NCBI RefSeq assembly: GCF_020509005.1
Contig: NC_063019.1
Coordinates: 496,001-560,000, forward strand
Length of the DNA stretch: 64,000 nt
Direction of reading: 5' to 3'
DNA from: Fulvia fulva
Taxonomy: Eukaryota; Ascomycota; Dothideomycetes; Mycosphaerellales; Mycosphaerellaceae
Part shown: piece by piece, positions 28,384 to 39,359 of the stretch
Layout: each line of letters starts with the position of its first letter
How positions within the stretch are numbered: position 1 is the first letter of the stretch
Position numbers and translations under genes: made by a program
Notes under the pieces: generated by a model
Database searches by the model: none
What the model was told of the DNA's origin: nothing
Seen by the model: the letters and a program-made list of their open reading frames with translations, nothing else

Positions 28384-31300
28384 ATGGCGACCAACGGGGA
28401 AGCTGGAGCCCCAGGTCGAGCGTGTACGATTGTCCTTCACGATGATCGCGTCACGAAGGTGGACGTGCTATCTGGCGATCGGGTACTGCACGTTGGAGAA
28501 TATGCCTGGCTATCCGCTCCAGCTGCCAGGAAACTCTGTATCGCCCCTGCTGGACAGACCACCGGCGCGAATGAGATCTCGCTTCATATCAGCTTGGCCA
28601 AGCAGTTTGGATTCGAGAACCGTACTCAGGGCAAGCTGGACATCATCGAGCCCGAGGATCTGGAGCCGTCAACAGCAACACACGTAGAACTTTTCTTCCG
28701 CGAACAGTTCTTGTCTCGTGCTGATATGTGGCAACTGATGGGCTGTGTACAGGATACTGTTGTGTATCAAGGCCAGATCGTGAATTATCTGGGAACAGCA
28801 GTCGGCGAGATCCAGCAAGTCTACATCTCAGCTCAGGAAGTCGAATCAGCCATCTGCTCCCATCCATATACGAAGCCGATCTTTCGAAGTGGCAGCGCTA
28901 GGTACACTCTACTCATTGAGGTATCGCAAGAAATGCTGGAGAACTGGTCCAACGGCGATCTGATGTACGAACGACTTCTGGACGGCTTTCTCCCCGAGCT
29001 TTTCCAGCGTTGGGACAGATTGAAAGTTAAGCATCAGGTCGCGGTGGTCTTGTTCGGCCGTAGACGATCTGCCACCGCTGCTGGCAAACGGGACAGCCAA
29101 CAGAGTGAGCTTCTATCTGAAGACTTCTATCATGTTGTGGTCTCAGACATGACGAGCACAACGTGGCAGCAGATACTACGCAAGCTCAAAGCGGCATTCA
29201 ACGACTACCGACTCCCTCGAGCTGTGTCTCTCGCTGCCGAGAGCAACCTTCTTGAAGCGATCCATCTTACTGCCATGGACTACGCTGATGACCAAATCGA
29301 TGCGCATCTGCTAAGCACCGGTTGTTCTATCATTGCAATCACTGCTGGTGCTGGTCTCTTCGACGCTGACCACAAATTACTGAAGCAAACGACAGACTTG
29401 CTGGTCGGAAACAGCATTGGCGTTGATGTGGTCGCGTTGACGCCCAAGCCAATGCACCCAGTGCCGCTCTTCCAGTACGACAATGAAGGCATCAAGGAAT
29501 TCGCCGTGCCCCACTGGGTTGACATCTCCTTCTGGAGCTCACCTCACGACACACAGGATACCTCATGGACTTTGTCGGCCTACCTGGAGCCTGTGGCGGA
29601 AATCGCCCTGCCTCCGCTGCTGGCCGATCATGAAGAGGGTATTAGCACTGACGAGATGGATCAGCATGACACTGATGTCTTCTCTGACGCGACTCCCGCC
29701 ATTGCAAATGCTTTGCAGCCAGTCGATAGTCAAACTGATTCTGATCCGGTCGGCTCTGTCGAGACCATGAAAGGTGTGCCCATCGGCAGGTCGCCAACCA
29801 AGCATAGCCGCGAGACAGTGTCGACCGCATCGGCAGATAGTAACCTGTCCAGCTCGCCATCAATGGCAAGCAAAGAGCCAATTAACAGAGCCAAGCGACA
29901 GCGGTTGCCTCCGCATCCACTCATGCAGTCTGGTCGTAAGATCAGTGTTGGACCTAAAGGTCTTGCCTTGAGTCGAGGCGTCGCTAGCACAGGACTGGCC
30001 TCCATTTCGGCCACATATGCACAGCAGGAGAAGGAGATAGCCGCAGGGACAGTCTCGACCTCCAGTGAGACATCAAGTGGCCTCGCCAAGGCGATTAGAG
30101 CGTCTCTCCGTCGGAAGCCATCGCAGCAGAGCGTCATCTCGAACCGCCTTAGTGACCCGAGTGACCCTGAAGAGAATCCTAACTCGAGGCCAATCGCAAT
30201 ACATGCAGTCCAGGAGACCACGAACGGCAGCCCAGATAACCTGGCTAGTGACGTAGAGCAACGGATTGCCGACACTATGGTAGGCAATGTGCTAGAGAAT
30301 GACACTTCACTCTCGACGACTCCCAAGGCGGGCAATCACTTCCCACGAAAGGGTCCTGCCAACGGCAGTCTGGAGATGAGGTCGCCCTGGGTGACGCTGC
30401 TCAATCCGTGCAATCCGAGAAGAGACAACATGGTTGTCACAAGTCAATATCGCAAGTGGCAGCATGTCTTTCCTCGCGCTATTAGCTCTGGAGCTTTCAA
30501 GTGGCAGTCAATGTGCACGCCGGCTGCTTTGCCGCTGACTGCAGAGTACAAGCCGTCCGCTTCTGAGCTCGACATCCACTACAACAAGAAAGTCAGACGG
30601 CACACACTTGCCAACTCGATCAGCTTGAAAGATGAGACAGCTCGTATATTAGTCGAACGGATGATCGACGTGAGGCTGTGTCAGGGCTTCCAGATCGTGG
30701 CCCTCAAGAATACTGGCGGTGACTCCACGTTCCAGAGCAAGAACAGACCGGTACTTTTGTCATTGGGCAGACGCTATCATGAAGTCCAGCGTCTGTCAGA
30801 CTTTGAGGTGCAGGTTGTTCAATATGACCCGAAGAAAGGCATCGGCAGCGAAGGTGATGGCACGGAACACTACTTGACCAACTACGATCCTAAGATGAAG
30901 TTGCCGACGGGCATGTCAGTCAAAGCTGAAGTCACTTATCACTCGGAACTGCCTTTGCGCGATTGGTCTGATCTTGACAATTACATACTTGGCCTCACAT
31001 CTGAGCTCAAGGAAGAGATCAATGCGACGTTCCAGATGCGCTTGATACTCATCCCGGTCGAGGTCACTAAGTCTGATCGCGATCTCACAGACCAGGAGCG
31101 ACGTATCGAAGGGATCGGCCGCCTGACTCAGTCGTGGCAACGACAGCGCCACATCTCTGTGGAGGCCCAGCAGCATCTTGCCTCGATGTCTAAGAACAAG
31201 TCTACTGCCATTCCCTCAGAACGCGATCCGAATCCTCTTGCAATCGACTATCAGACGAAAGATTCAAGCGTCATAGTCAATGCTCACGGTCCGACTTTGT

Positions 31301-32783
31301 CTAGCCAGCTGGAAGAGCATGAGCTGTCGCAGCCATTGTTCGCAGAGTCTGAAAAGCACCACAGCAGCAACTTCGATGTTGCTAAGCTAGTCAAGCAGAT
31401 ACAAGATCCCCCTCCGAATGGCGTTGAGATGCGGGACCGGCGATGGCTGACTGTCACACACTTAAGATGTTTCCGTGGAGACCAGATGACGACGTGGCTG
31501 CTCGGCGCCTTCAAAGACCTAAAGCTGCGCGAAGACGCGGTCACAATGGGCAACGAGCTAATGTCCCGTGGCATATTCCATCACGTCCGACAGAAGCACA
31601 GATTCAGAGATGGACACTACTTCTATCAAATCTCAAGTGCCCATCGCACAACCGAGTATCCAGATACGCAGGGTTTGTTCAGCAAGGTGGCATGGAAGAC
31701 TGCTCCCTCAGTCCCAGCTACACCTATCTCTGAATCTGTTAAGTCTCCGATGATGCGACCATTCACTGGCGACAGCAGCTCCTCGTCTAGTAACGGCACA
31801 CCGGCGACAGGTCCACTGCATACGAAACAGATCTTACTGAGTCAGATGATGCAGTACAATGTTGATCCGACTAAGAGGTCTGACCACCTGCAAGTCATTG
31901 ACCTCCACTACGGTAAGCATGGACACCACTGTACCATGTTGACTAGGCTGACTGATCTATAGATCGTATTCACAACCCCGAGAACTGCTACCACATCCAG
32001 CTCGAGTGGCTCAGTGCTTCCACGAAACTTGTCCGTGAAGCAATAGCTCGCTGGTCAAGCCTTGTCGAAGGCTACGGTCTTAAGCTAATGCAAGTACCAC
32101 TACACGAAGCTTGCAAATATCGCGAGCACCATCCTTTCGACCAGCCACAACCTATCAAGCTAGCAATCATGCCGCCGACCAAGAACATTATACAAACACC
32201 TGTGATGGGCCCGTATAGTCCTTTGCCTCAGTCAATCGTGGAAGACCCGGTCGCCTACCACAAAGCCATCCTGCGGAAGCTGAATTTCGTGCTCGACACA
32301 GAGGCTGCCAGATCTTTCACGACCGAACTTGACGTCCGATACACCTGGGGTCCGCCCAGCTACGAATACACCCAATTCGTACACAAGTCTGGCCTCATTC
32401 TCGCTGAGATCACTTGTGCACCTTTCGGAGACGACAGCGTCAATTTCCTGCTGCTACCAAATCGTCTCGCGGCGAACACGATCAGTGGTTCCGCCAAGTC
32501 AGTGGAGACGGGACCGGGGAAGAACGCTGAGCCTGTCAGCGGGACCACTGACACGGTAGAGACTATCGTGAAGGAGTTCAAGCACTTCTGTCATGATGAA
32601 GAGGCCTTGAGACAGTTGTACGATGAGGTCAATAAGCGCAAGCCGCCTGTTGCGCCGAGTCCGTTCAGTGGTGCTGGTGGTGGATTTGGCGCTGATCTGG
32701 ATGTGCCGCCGATGCAGTTGCCGCCGCATCTCAGCCATAGGGGTGGAGGGGGGCATAGGAGTTTGTTGAGTGGGCTGGAATGA
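28384..32783 (+). CDS. IML1: IML1, GATOR1/SEACIT subunit (DEPDC5 homolog)
   Basis: Model: join(28384..31912, 31963..32783), 1449 residues; a 50-nt intron (GTAAGC, CTGAC branch, CTATAG) joins DLHYD to RIHNPENCYHIQLEW. The N-terminal region (residues 90-400) has the Iml1 core, for example DLEPSTATHVELFFREQFLSR and RYTLLIEVSQEMLE. The middle is Ser/Pro-rich and probably disordered. A DEP domain lies at about 1015-1090 (GVEMRDRRWLTVTHLRCFRGDQMTTWLL, then GIFHHVRQKHRFRDGHYFYQ). The C-terminal domain follows. With Npr2 and Npr3 it acts as the GTPase-activating complex for the Rag/Gtr GTPases on the vacuole and restrains TORC1 when amino acids are short. Confidence 0.93.
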
Positions 32784-32991
32784 GGACAGGCTGTTACGAC
32801 GGCCATGGCGTAGGAGTGAACAGAAACGTTCACACCACATGACAAGACTCACATGTATCGGTCATTCATTGACGGCGCGAAGTTTGCAGTGCACGGACAG
32901 CGGCGAAAATGTGACTCGACCATTATAAAACTTCAAGGATGCACTTTACTATCCGACATCAATCTTCCTTACCGGCATCAACCACAACAAT

Positions 32992-33599
32992 ATGCCACCA
33001 TCACGGCTACTCGGCCTGCCAGCCGAGCTGCGAAACAACATCTACAAGCTGGCTGTCGCATCAGACCTCACCCCATGCAACCTCTACCACGCGAAGCCCC
33101 CCATCATGCGCTCTCCTCAGAACTTGCCGCCAGATCAACGACGAAGCAAAGGGTCTGTATCAAGACGCCTGTCACGAATACTGGGCCAAGACCCTCTTCA
33201 CCGTCGAGGAATCCCGTAAGCAAGATCGAGTCCGAGCCCACCGCGAAACACAACTCTCCCTCCTCCAACACCACCACGTCCTCAGCCTCATCCGTCACCT
33301 CGAATTCACACACGCATCCAAGTACTCGACGACAATTCTGCGCTTCAAGCTGCTCGGTCCCCGCGGAGCCTGGGAAGTCGAAGACTACCACGTCCCGGGC
33401 AACGGTGCTAGTGTGCTGCGGTATCAATCCCATCTTTGTCGTGACTGTAGCTCAGCCTGAGCTTGGGATCGAGGGACGGTTGTTTGACTTCGACAATGAC
33501 GAGGAAGCAGCTTTGGCTGCGTGCGCTGGCTTGGAGGGGCAGGCTACGATGGAAGAGAAAGTCTTGGCTGTGGTGAAGAGTTTCGGGTTCATGTATTAG
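32992..33599 (+). pseudogene. F-box-like (LPAELRNNIY) gene with two frame breaks
   Basis: The ATG at 32992 opens MPPSRLLGLPAELRNNIYKLAVASD in one frame. The family's second motif, ALLRTCRQINDEAKGLYQDA, and its continuation through WAKTLFTVEESRKQDR and SLIRHLEFTHASK are in a second frame, and the end, NPIFVVTVAQPELGIEGRLFDF to the stop at 33599, is in a third. The first break is at a run of six C (33097-33102); with five C the protein would read HAKPPSCALLRTCRQI. The second break is between about 33390 and 33420. No intron with good ends repairs both. This is either a decayed gene or one with indel errors in the assembly. Confidence 0.65.
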
Positions 33600-34007
33600 C
33601 TTCGCGATTGTTGGTCTTGCGCTCGTCATGGCTACTCGTGTTGCAAGCCACGCCTTCGGCAACACGAGTACCGGACTAGTTCCAGGGCAGCTTGAGTGGG
33701 AAGTGTCGAGTAAGCGAGATGAAGCACGAAGGAAGTCGGAAGGTATCAGGAGCGTTCCTTTCTACGCAACGCGTTAGAGTCTCAAGGACAATTGCTCAAG
33801 TCTTGGACTCGATGACAATCAAGGCGCGAAGCATTCAATAGTACCGTCAATTCATTCCAGCCGGAGGTAATCGTCCTCTATGGCGCGCAAAAAGCGCTTC
33901 ATGCTACAGTACGTTATCGCGCGCGTCGCGCATAGGGGTATCTCATTCGTAAAAGCGTCAACCAAGCTCTCCCAGAGCTGCCATCCCATGCAAAAGCATG
34001 CTCCCCT
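33600..34007. other. Intergenic, no gene seen
   Basis: A convergent region between the F-box-like gene and ULP1. It should hold both terminators; nothing else noted. Confidence 0.45.
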
Positions 34008-36671
34008 TTAGAGCTCCCATTCTCCAGTAAAACCACCATTAATCAACACCGCACTCATCATGCGCCTTGCATCCTCCATGCCCTTTTCATTGCCAAAATC
34101 AGTAAAGCCCACTCCGGTCGCGCTAGCCAGCGCGTTGATGCATGTAAATACGCCGCAATCATCGTAATTCTTTTGTTGTTGAGAGCGCACCTTGCTCTCT
34201 GTCCACTCTTCGGGAACGTATGCCTCTGCCAGCTCCATCTGGAGCCATTGACGTGCAAGCTTGAAGTATTCTGTGCTCTTGCCCGAAAGGCTGTCCAGGA
34301 CCTGGATTTCCCGGTTTGGTGCATCGATGATCATTAACAACCAGTGAGCACCGCTGTTGATGGGGAAGAAGATCTTCTTCGTCTTCAGAATCTTGTATTC
34401 CTTCGTGTCTTGCGTCTTGCCCTTGATGCCCAGTCGCCGGGCCCAGCCGGTGATCGATTTCATGTCGTAATTCTTGTTTCTGAGGGTCGTCAGCCAGGCG
34501 CAGTTGAACGCTGCAACTTCTGGCACTGTGTTGGGACCCTTTTTGTAGCCATTCTGCATGTTGAAGCTTTCGACAATGCACTCATTCCATCCATTGACGA
34601 CTTCATCGTTGAGCCAGCCGCTAAACTTCACTTTCTTCGCGCCGTCGCTGCTCTTTGGTCTCAAGTCTTGTCCCGAGGCGTCTTTCTGCGGCAACAACTT
34701 CATGAAGTCACTGCGACTGAGCGTCGTAGCCGTGCCTGGTGTTGTAGCAACGTCATGGGTCCTGTCTGGGTCCTTCATGACCGTCCGGATCTTGTCGGCC
34801 CACTCTTCGCTGATTGGGCGGATGAATCGCGCCTTGAGGGCTCTCTTGGCTCCCTCTGCGGCTTCTTCTGCGGCCCTCCTCTCTTCCTCCTCTGCCTCTT
34901 GCGCAGCCCTCCTCTCTTCTGCTTCTGCAGCTCGCTTTCGAAGCTCCTCTGCTTCACGTTCCACGTCGGCCTTTGCCTGTGCCTCGCGCTCTTTCGCGAG
35001 CTTGGCATCCTCGATCTTCTGTGCGCGAGTGCGGTAAGACTTGCGGAATGCCCTATCTTCCTCTGACTCAAGCGTGACCTTCTTCGCCTTCGTGATGAGA
35101 TCGTCCACTTTGGCGTCTTCCATCTTTTGGTCCTCGGGTGAACGGAGGGTTGTCGGCAGTCTGTACTTGCGGCGAATCAGGTGCGTGAGGGTCGACGGGC
35201 GTGGCGTTTCTGGTGGAACATAGTCCTCCTCTCTGTCAAGGTACCACTTTCGTGGGGGCGCTTGCATTGTGCTGCGCTTCTGTTGCGTGGCCTCAGTCTG
35301 GTTGCGACTGGGCTCTGGCGGTGATGGCTGTTGCCTCATCTCGCGTGATGCGTTTATGTTCTGATGAGTGTCTTGACGCTCGCTGGATACTGGGCGGGAA
35401 TCAGGTGGCGTGGAGCGCTGATTGTGTGTGGTATTCATCTTTGGTTCGGTGACCGAAGATAGCGCTGGAAACTGTCCAGGCACAAGCTCAACGTCACCCA
35501 GCTGTGGCGACGGAGTGGTTCTGCGAATCACGTCTTCTCCTGCGACAGCTCGACGCTTCCGTCCGGTTGTGTCTGTCTCAATTGCGACGATCTGCTGTGG
35601 TTGAGGCTTGCCTCGGATAAAGTTCCAGCAGTTGGTAATCAGGCCAGTAAGATAGTTGCCGAGAGTAGTGACTACGGCCATCGCATCGATATAGCGAGGC
35701 TCTTCTGACTGCTGTGCCTCCGATCTGTGTGGTGGCTCAGCTCCGAGGTCGTAGTATGAGGCCGATAGAGATGGATATACGGTCTCCAGCGATGATGCTT
35801 GCGGAGGTGATGATTGTTGTGTGTATACTGCCTCTGGTGATGATGGCTTCGGGGGTGTGAGCTGTTTCGATGGTGATTGCAGACGGCGAGTTGGAGTCAA
35901 CTTCGGCCGGTCCGCAACGCTCGAGCTCAGAAGGGCGTTTACCGTCTGGTCTAGTGTACCTGGCGGGAAGCTTTTCAACTGCTCCAGTTCTGAACACTTT
36001 CTGTTCAGTACCGCCTGGCGGAGAGTTGGCTTCTTGCTCTGTGTTGGCTGAAACTTGCGCAATCCACTCAGGCCGAGGGCAGACGGCGATGCAGCGGCGG
36101 GAACGTGCTGTTGTGTATGGTGCAGCTGCGCGAAGGGAGCGTGTTGTGGTTGGACTCGCTGTCGCTGTTGTGGCTGCTGTTGCTCTTCGAGCTCTTCCTC
36201 TTCAATCCATGCGCTCGTGTCCCACAAGAACGGCGAGCCCGGGTTGTAGTCGTCTGGTATAGTGGCGTAGGCTTTCATGCGACTCGCTAGACTCGGCTTC
36301 GGCATTTCTCCAGGGCCTCTCTGATCCATTGGTGATGCTGGACACCAGCTGCTTCTTGGCGTAAAGTGCACGCGTCTCCCTTCGGGTTCGACGTCTAGAA
36401 CAGAGATCTCGGGCAGGTCATTGTCGTCGATGGAGATGTCGCCTTCGTGATCGAGCGGTCTTTCGCCTTCCGCTTCGGGCTTGTACGTCTCGTAGATGCG
36501 CCTTCCTCGTCGGGTGTGGAAGTGGTGGGTGTGGAGGTCGGGTCGCGTGGTGGCATCCGCTATCGTGCCTGTTGGGGGTGTAAACCAAGGGTGTGTCGAG
36601 TATTGGTATCGCTCGAAGTCGTCGTCTCTGAAAGGTCGCTTTTGGGGGTTGATCCTCGTAGCAAGCGACAT
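34008..36671 (-). CDS. ULP1: ULP1-type SUMO protease (C48)
   Basis: Single exon, 887 residues. The long N-terminal part is Pro/Ser/Gln-rich and probably disordered. A charged coiled coil lies at about residues 560-640 (repeats of E, A, R and K). The catalytic C48 domain covers about 690-887: FSGWLNDEVVNGWNECI, GAHWLLMIID (catalytic His), IQVLDSLSGKS (Asp), SQQQKNYDDCGVF (Gln and the nucleophile Cys). This is the order His-Asp-Gln-Cys of Ulp/SENP enzymes, which mature Smt3 and remove SUMO from targets. I call ULP1 rather than ULP2 because the catalytic domain is at the C-terminus; paralogs were not compared. Confidence 0.88.
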   Translation of the reverse strand: MSLATRINPQKRPFRDDDFERYQYSTHPWFTPPTGTIADATTRPDLHTHHFHTRRGRRIYETYKPEAEGERPLDHEGDISIDDNDLPEISVLDVEPEGRRVHFTPRSSWCPASPMDQRGPGEMPKPSLASRMKAYATIPDDYNPGSPFLWDTSAWIEEEELEEQQQPQQRQRVQPQHAPFAQLHHTQQHVPAAASPSALGLSGLRKFQPTQSKKPTLRQAVLNRKCSELEQLKSFPPGTLDQTVNALLSSSVADRPKLTPTRRLQSPSKQLTPPKPSSPEAVYTQQSSPPQASSLETVYPSLSASYYDLGAEPPHRSEAQQSEEPRYIDAMAVVTTLGNYLTGLITNCWNFIRGKPQPQQIVAIETDTTGRKRRAVAGEDVIRRTTPSPQLGDVELVPGQFPALSSVTEPKMNTTHNQRSTPPDSRPVSSERQDTHQNINASREMRQQPSPPEPSRNQTEATQQKRSTMQAPPRKWYLDREEDYVPPETPRPSTLTHLIRRKYRLPTTLRSPEDQKMEDAKVDDLITKAKKVTLESEEDRAFRKSYRTRAQKIEDAKLAKEREAQAKADVEREAEELRKRAAEAEERRAAQEAEEEERRAAEEAAEGAKRALKARFIRPISEEWADKIRTVMKDPDRTHDVATTPGTATTLSRSDFMKLLPQKDASGQDLRPKSSDGAKKVKFSGWLNDEVVNGWNECIVESFNMQNGYKKGPNTVPEVAAFNCAWLTTLRNKNYDMKSITGWARRLGIKGKTQDTKEYKILKTKKIFFPINSGAHWLLMIIDAPNREIQVLDSLSGKSTEYFKLARQWLQMELAEAYVPEEWTESKVRSQQQKNYDDCGVFTCINALASATGVGFTDFGNEKGMEDARRMMSAVLINGGFTGEWEL

Positions 36672-37346
36672 GGATGTGTGTCGGTCGCGCTTGGTGGATG
36701 ATGTTGTGTGGTTTGTGTAACATTAGTGTTTACTTGCCGAATTGACGAAGCGAAAAACGGACCCAGCTCCTCGTGACGCGTGACGAAATGTGTAGTTCTA
36801 GCAGATCAAACGCGACGCTCCCACGACTTTTGCGCCTGTAAACAAAGCTCACAACCGCTTTCACTGTGTATTGCGATCTTATCGAGGCACTTTTGAGCTT
36901 CTTCCGAGAAGTAAAGGTGACGGTCGCTCTTTCTGCAAAAAGTGAAGATGCCGTTCCTGCACGAGCCAATGTGATCCTTCCCGATGCGGCGCCTTCCCTG
37001 CGCCTCTCAGAATGCGCTCCAATCAAAATGCTGGCCGCAGCCGATCTGTCTCAGAAGCGGCAAGCATGTGCATACCGCAAGTCCAAAGTGACTTTGAGTG
37101 ACAAAGGCAGCCATCCGTTCAACAATGTGACTCCCCTCCATCCGGCGCTCGAGCTTTGAGCCGTCGCACAATACACCAGAACATCATTGTCGACTGCAAG
37201 ATCACTGCGCCGGATGCAGCAACGACCACCAGCCACGCCAGTCGTGGTCCACCCCTTTCAAGCCAGCGCTGTGAGACTCGATACCGACACGTCTTAGACA
37301 ATCATACACCATTGTCAATTATCCTCACACCCCACGAAGCGGCGAT
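36672..37346. promoter_or_regulatory. Divergent intergenic region between ULP1 and the unknown gene at 37347
   Basis: A full ACGCGT at 36776-36781 (MluI cell-cycle box core) and a related AACGCGAC near 36808 lie about 105-140 bp before the ULP1 ATG. Small open frames here show no coding support. Confidence 0.35.
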
Positions 37347-38768
37347 ATGGCGTTGTTGAAGCGGCTGTCCGACAGCTTCTGGGGCTATGTCTCACCGCAG
37401 AAACAGACACAGGCTCCAGCGCTGCCGACACCCAAGACCGAGCCAACCTTCAAGAAGCCAGACAGACCGCCAAGACGAACGTCAATGCATGAATTGAAGA
37501 GGGGCGCACCGTCGATGAGCCCAAGCGAGCGAGTGGGTAGCTGGCAAGTGCGATCACCAGGACCATCGAGTCGCGCCAGCTCTTCCGCAACTGGCGGCAG
37601 TAAAAGGAAGAGACTGTCCACACCAGAGTCAAGCGCAGGTCGCGGAAGGAAGCACAAGATGCCAAGAGTTGATCTCCAGTATACAGGCATTGAAGAGGAT
37701 GAGGATGTGGAGGATCACGGTGGAGAGACTGCCATCCACGAGGATGAGCTGCATGAGCTGGCCGATCGCACCTCCCGGATGAGGTCCAGGTCCAGCACGC
37801 CTCGATCCCAAAGGCACAGGTCGCCTTCGCTCGAGGCAGAGGACTTTGAAGACGATGACATGTCAATCGAGAAGACAGTCGTGGTGAGCGAGGACCAATA
37901 TGCCCCACTGCCACGGCGCGTGATTGATCTGCCGAAGGAGCACGGTATGCGGCATATCTCGACCGAAGAGCTGCGTGCACAAGGCTGGGACGACGACTAC
38001 ATCACACTGATTCAAAAGATTGGCATGCGTGGGTACGAGCCACTCCTTCCGCGGTACCTCAAGTTCGAGTACATCTTCCTGCCCGATGGACTGTTCGAGG
38101 CGACCGACGAGGCTTTTATCGGTAGCGTTCGTGGCTACAAACCGGGTGCTCACTTCAAAGCCGGCAAAGTCTTGACCAGACTACTCGAGCTTGGCAGTCG
38201 TGTTCGCGATCGCGCAGAATTGATTGCTGATGGCGAGGGCGTGGTCGAACCAGAAGAACAGACCCGGAAACAGCTCAATGCATTCTTGAAGTGGGCGTTC
38301 GAGGATGCACAGATCGACAAAGCCACTGCCATTCCCATCCTCGCTACAGTCTTCCGACCAGCCGGTACAGAAGCTTCAGAATTGCGCACCGAAGCAACGC
38401 GAAAGTGTCGCCGTCTCGCAGCACGATACCGTGAGGCCCTTCGTGTGCAACGATCTGTCGAAGTATCTCCAGGATCGAGATCGTCTGTGGGCACCATACT
38501 ATCTTACGAGCTGCCCACATTTTACGCCTTGGTCGCCTCACACTCGATCGTTGCCCTCATGGCCTACCGGCCTGGAGATGTCAATGCAGAAGTCAAGCCC
38601 ATGGCATACTTCGACCTTGGCGAGCATGATCACGACGTGTGGAACGCCCTCGCCATCGCGATCCTCGCCTGCCACGTTCGAGATGTGCACATGCGGATTG
38701 CGGAAGATACTGGGCTCGGTAAGCGAGAGGGCTCATCTGAGAGTAGCTTTGACGATGAGGACTTGTGA
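37347..38768 (+). CDS. Conserved-looking protein of unknown function, probably nuclear
   Basis: Single exon, 473 residues, ATG at 37347. The first 180 residues are basic, Ser/Pro-rich and contain bipartite nuclear-localisation-like clusters (GGSKRKRLSTPES and GRGRKHKMPRV), then acidic runs. The folded part begins near residue 190: HISTEELRAQGWDDDYITLI, then RGYEPLLPRYLKFEYIFLPDGLF, then KAGKVLTRLLELGSRVRDR. Near the end is an acidic tail, SSESSFDDEDL. I do not recognise the family. It shares a divergent promoter region with ULP1. The even composition of the C-terminal half argues for a real folded domain. Confidence 0.75.
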   Translation: MALLKRLSDSFWGYVSPQKQTQAPALPTPKTEPTFKKPDRPPRRTSMHELKRGAPSMSPSERVGSWQVRSPGPSSRASSSATGGSKRKRLSTPESSAGRGRKHKMPRVDLQYTGIEEDEDVEDHGGETAIHEDELHELADRTSRMRSRSSTPRSQRHRSPSLEAEDFEDDDMSIEKTVVVSEDQYAPLPRRVIDLPKEHGMRHISTEELRAQGWDDDYITLIQKIGMRGYEPLLPRYLKFEYIFLPDGLFEATDEAFIGSVRGYKPGAHFKAGKVLTRLLELGSRVRDRAELIADGEGVVEPEEQTRKQLNAFLKWAFEDAQIDKATAIPILATVFRPAGTEASELRTEATRKCRRLAARYREALRVQRSVEVSPGSRSSVGTILSYELPTFYALVASHSIVALMAYRPGDVNAEVKPMAYFDLGEHDHDVWNALAIAILACHVRDVHMRIAEDTGLGKREGSSESSFDDEDL

Positions 38769-39359
38769 AGTGCGTCGACGCCCACCTTAGTGCTATGGGA
38801 CATACAGAGAGCCAATGCATTGGCACCACTGGTTGTATTTATTCGCATTGCTCTTTATCATGTGTTGCATGATATACTTATACCCCATGAGCATGGAGTC
38901 AGGGGCGGGACAAGAGATGGAACGCTGCGAAGCGAGTGAGTGCAGTATCTTCATGTACTTAGTCCTTACTACTACGAGATACCCAGAATGTTATCAACGC
39001 GGTGATCAGCTTTCCCCGGTCTAGATAGCAGTCCAAGTTCGTGTAAGTGATAATGTAAGGTAAATGGTGCGAAAGAGTCCATTCAGTCTCTGCCCACGTG
39101 TTCCTGCTGTGGGCCAGTCTTGCCACACTGTGGATTAGCCACCGTGGCCACATGCCTCACCTCAAAGTAACGACCACGACTGCCTTGTGACCACCTAACA
39201 AACATATCGCGACGGCACATTCCTGTATCACGATCCACCGTCAATGTCGTTTGACTATGCGATCTGTCTTGACTGCTTCGGATCAGGATGAGAAACATAT
39301 CACGTGGCGTATCATACCAACACCACGCGTCTCACGCCTCAACATAAGATCGTGAGAAG
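38769..39359. other. Intergenic, no gene seen
   Basis: No supported gene between the unknown protein and VPS15. ACGCGT occurs near 39326, shortly before the VPS15 ATG. Confidence 0.45.

Noticed and set aside
32853..33599. A 248-residue protein in the third frame across the F-box-like gene
   Set aside because: Only its last 60 residues look real; the first part is out of frame with the LPAELR and CRQ motifs.
34344..35066. Long plus-strand open frames opposite ULP1
   Set aside because: They are shadows of the GC-rich coding strand of ULP1, with no domain of their own.
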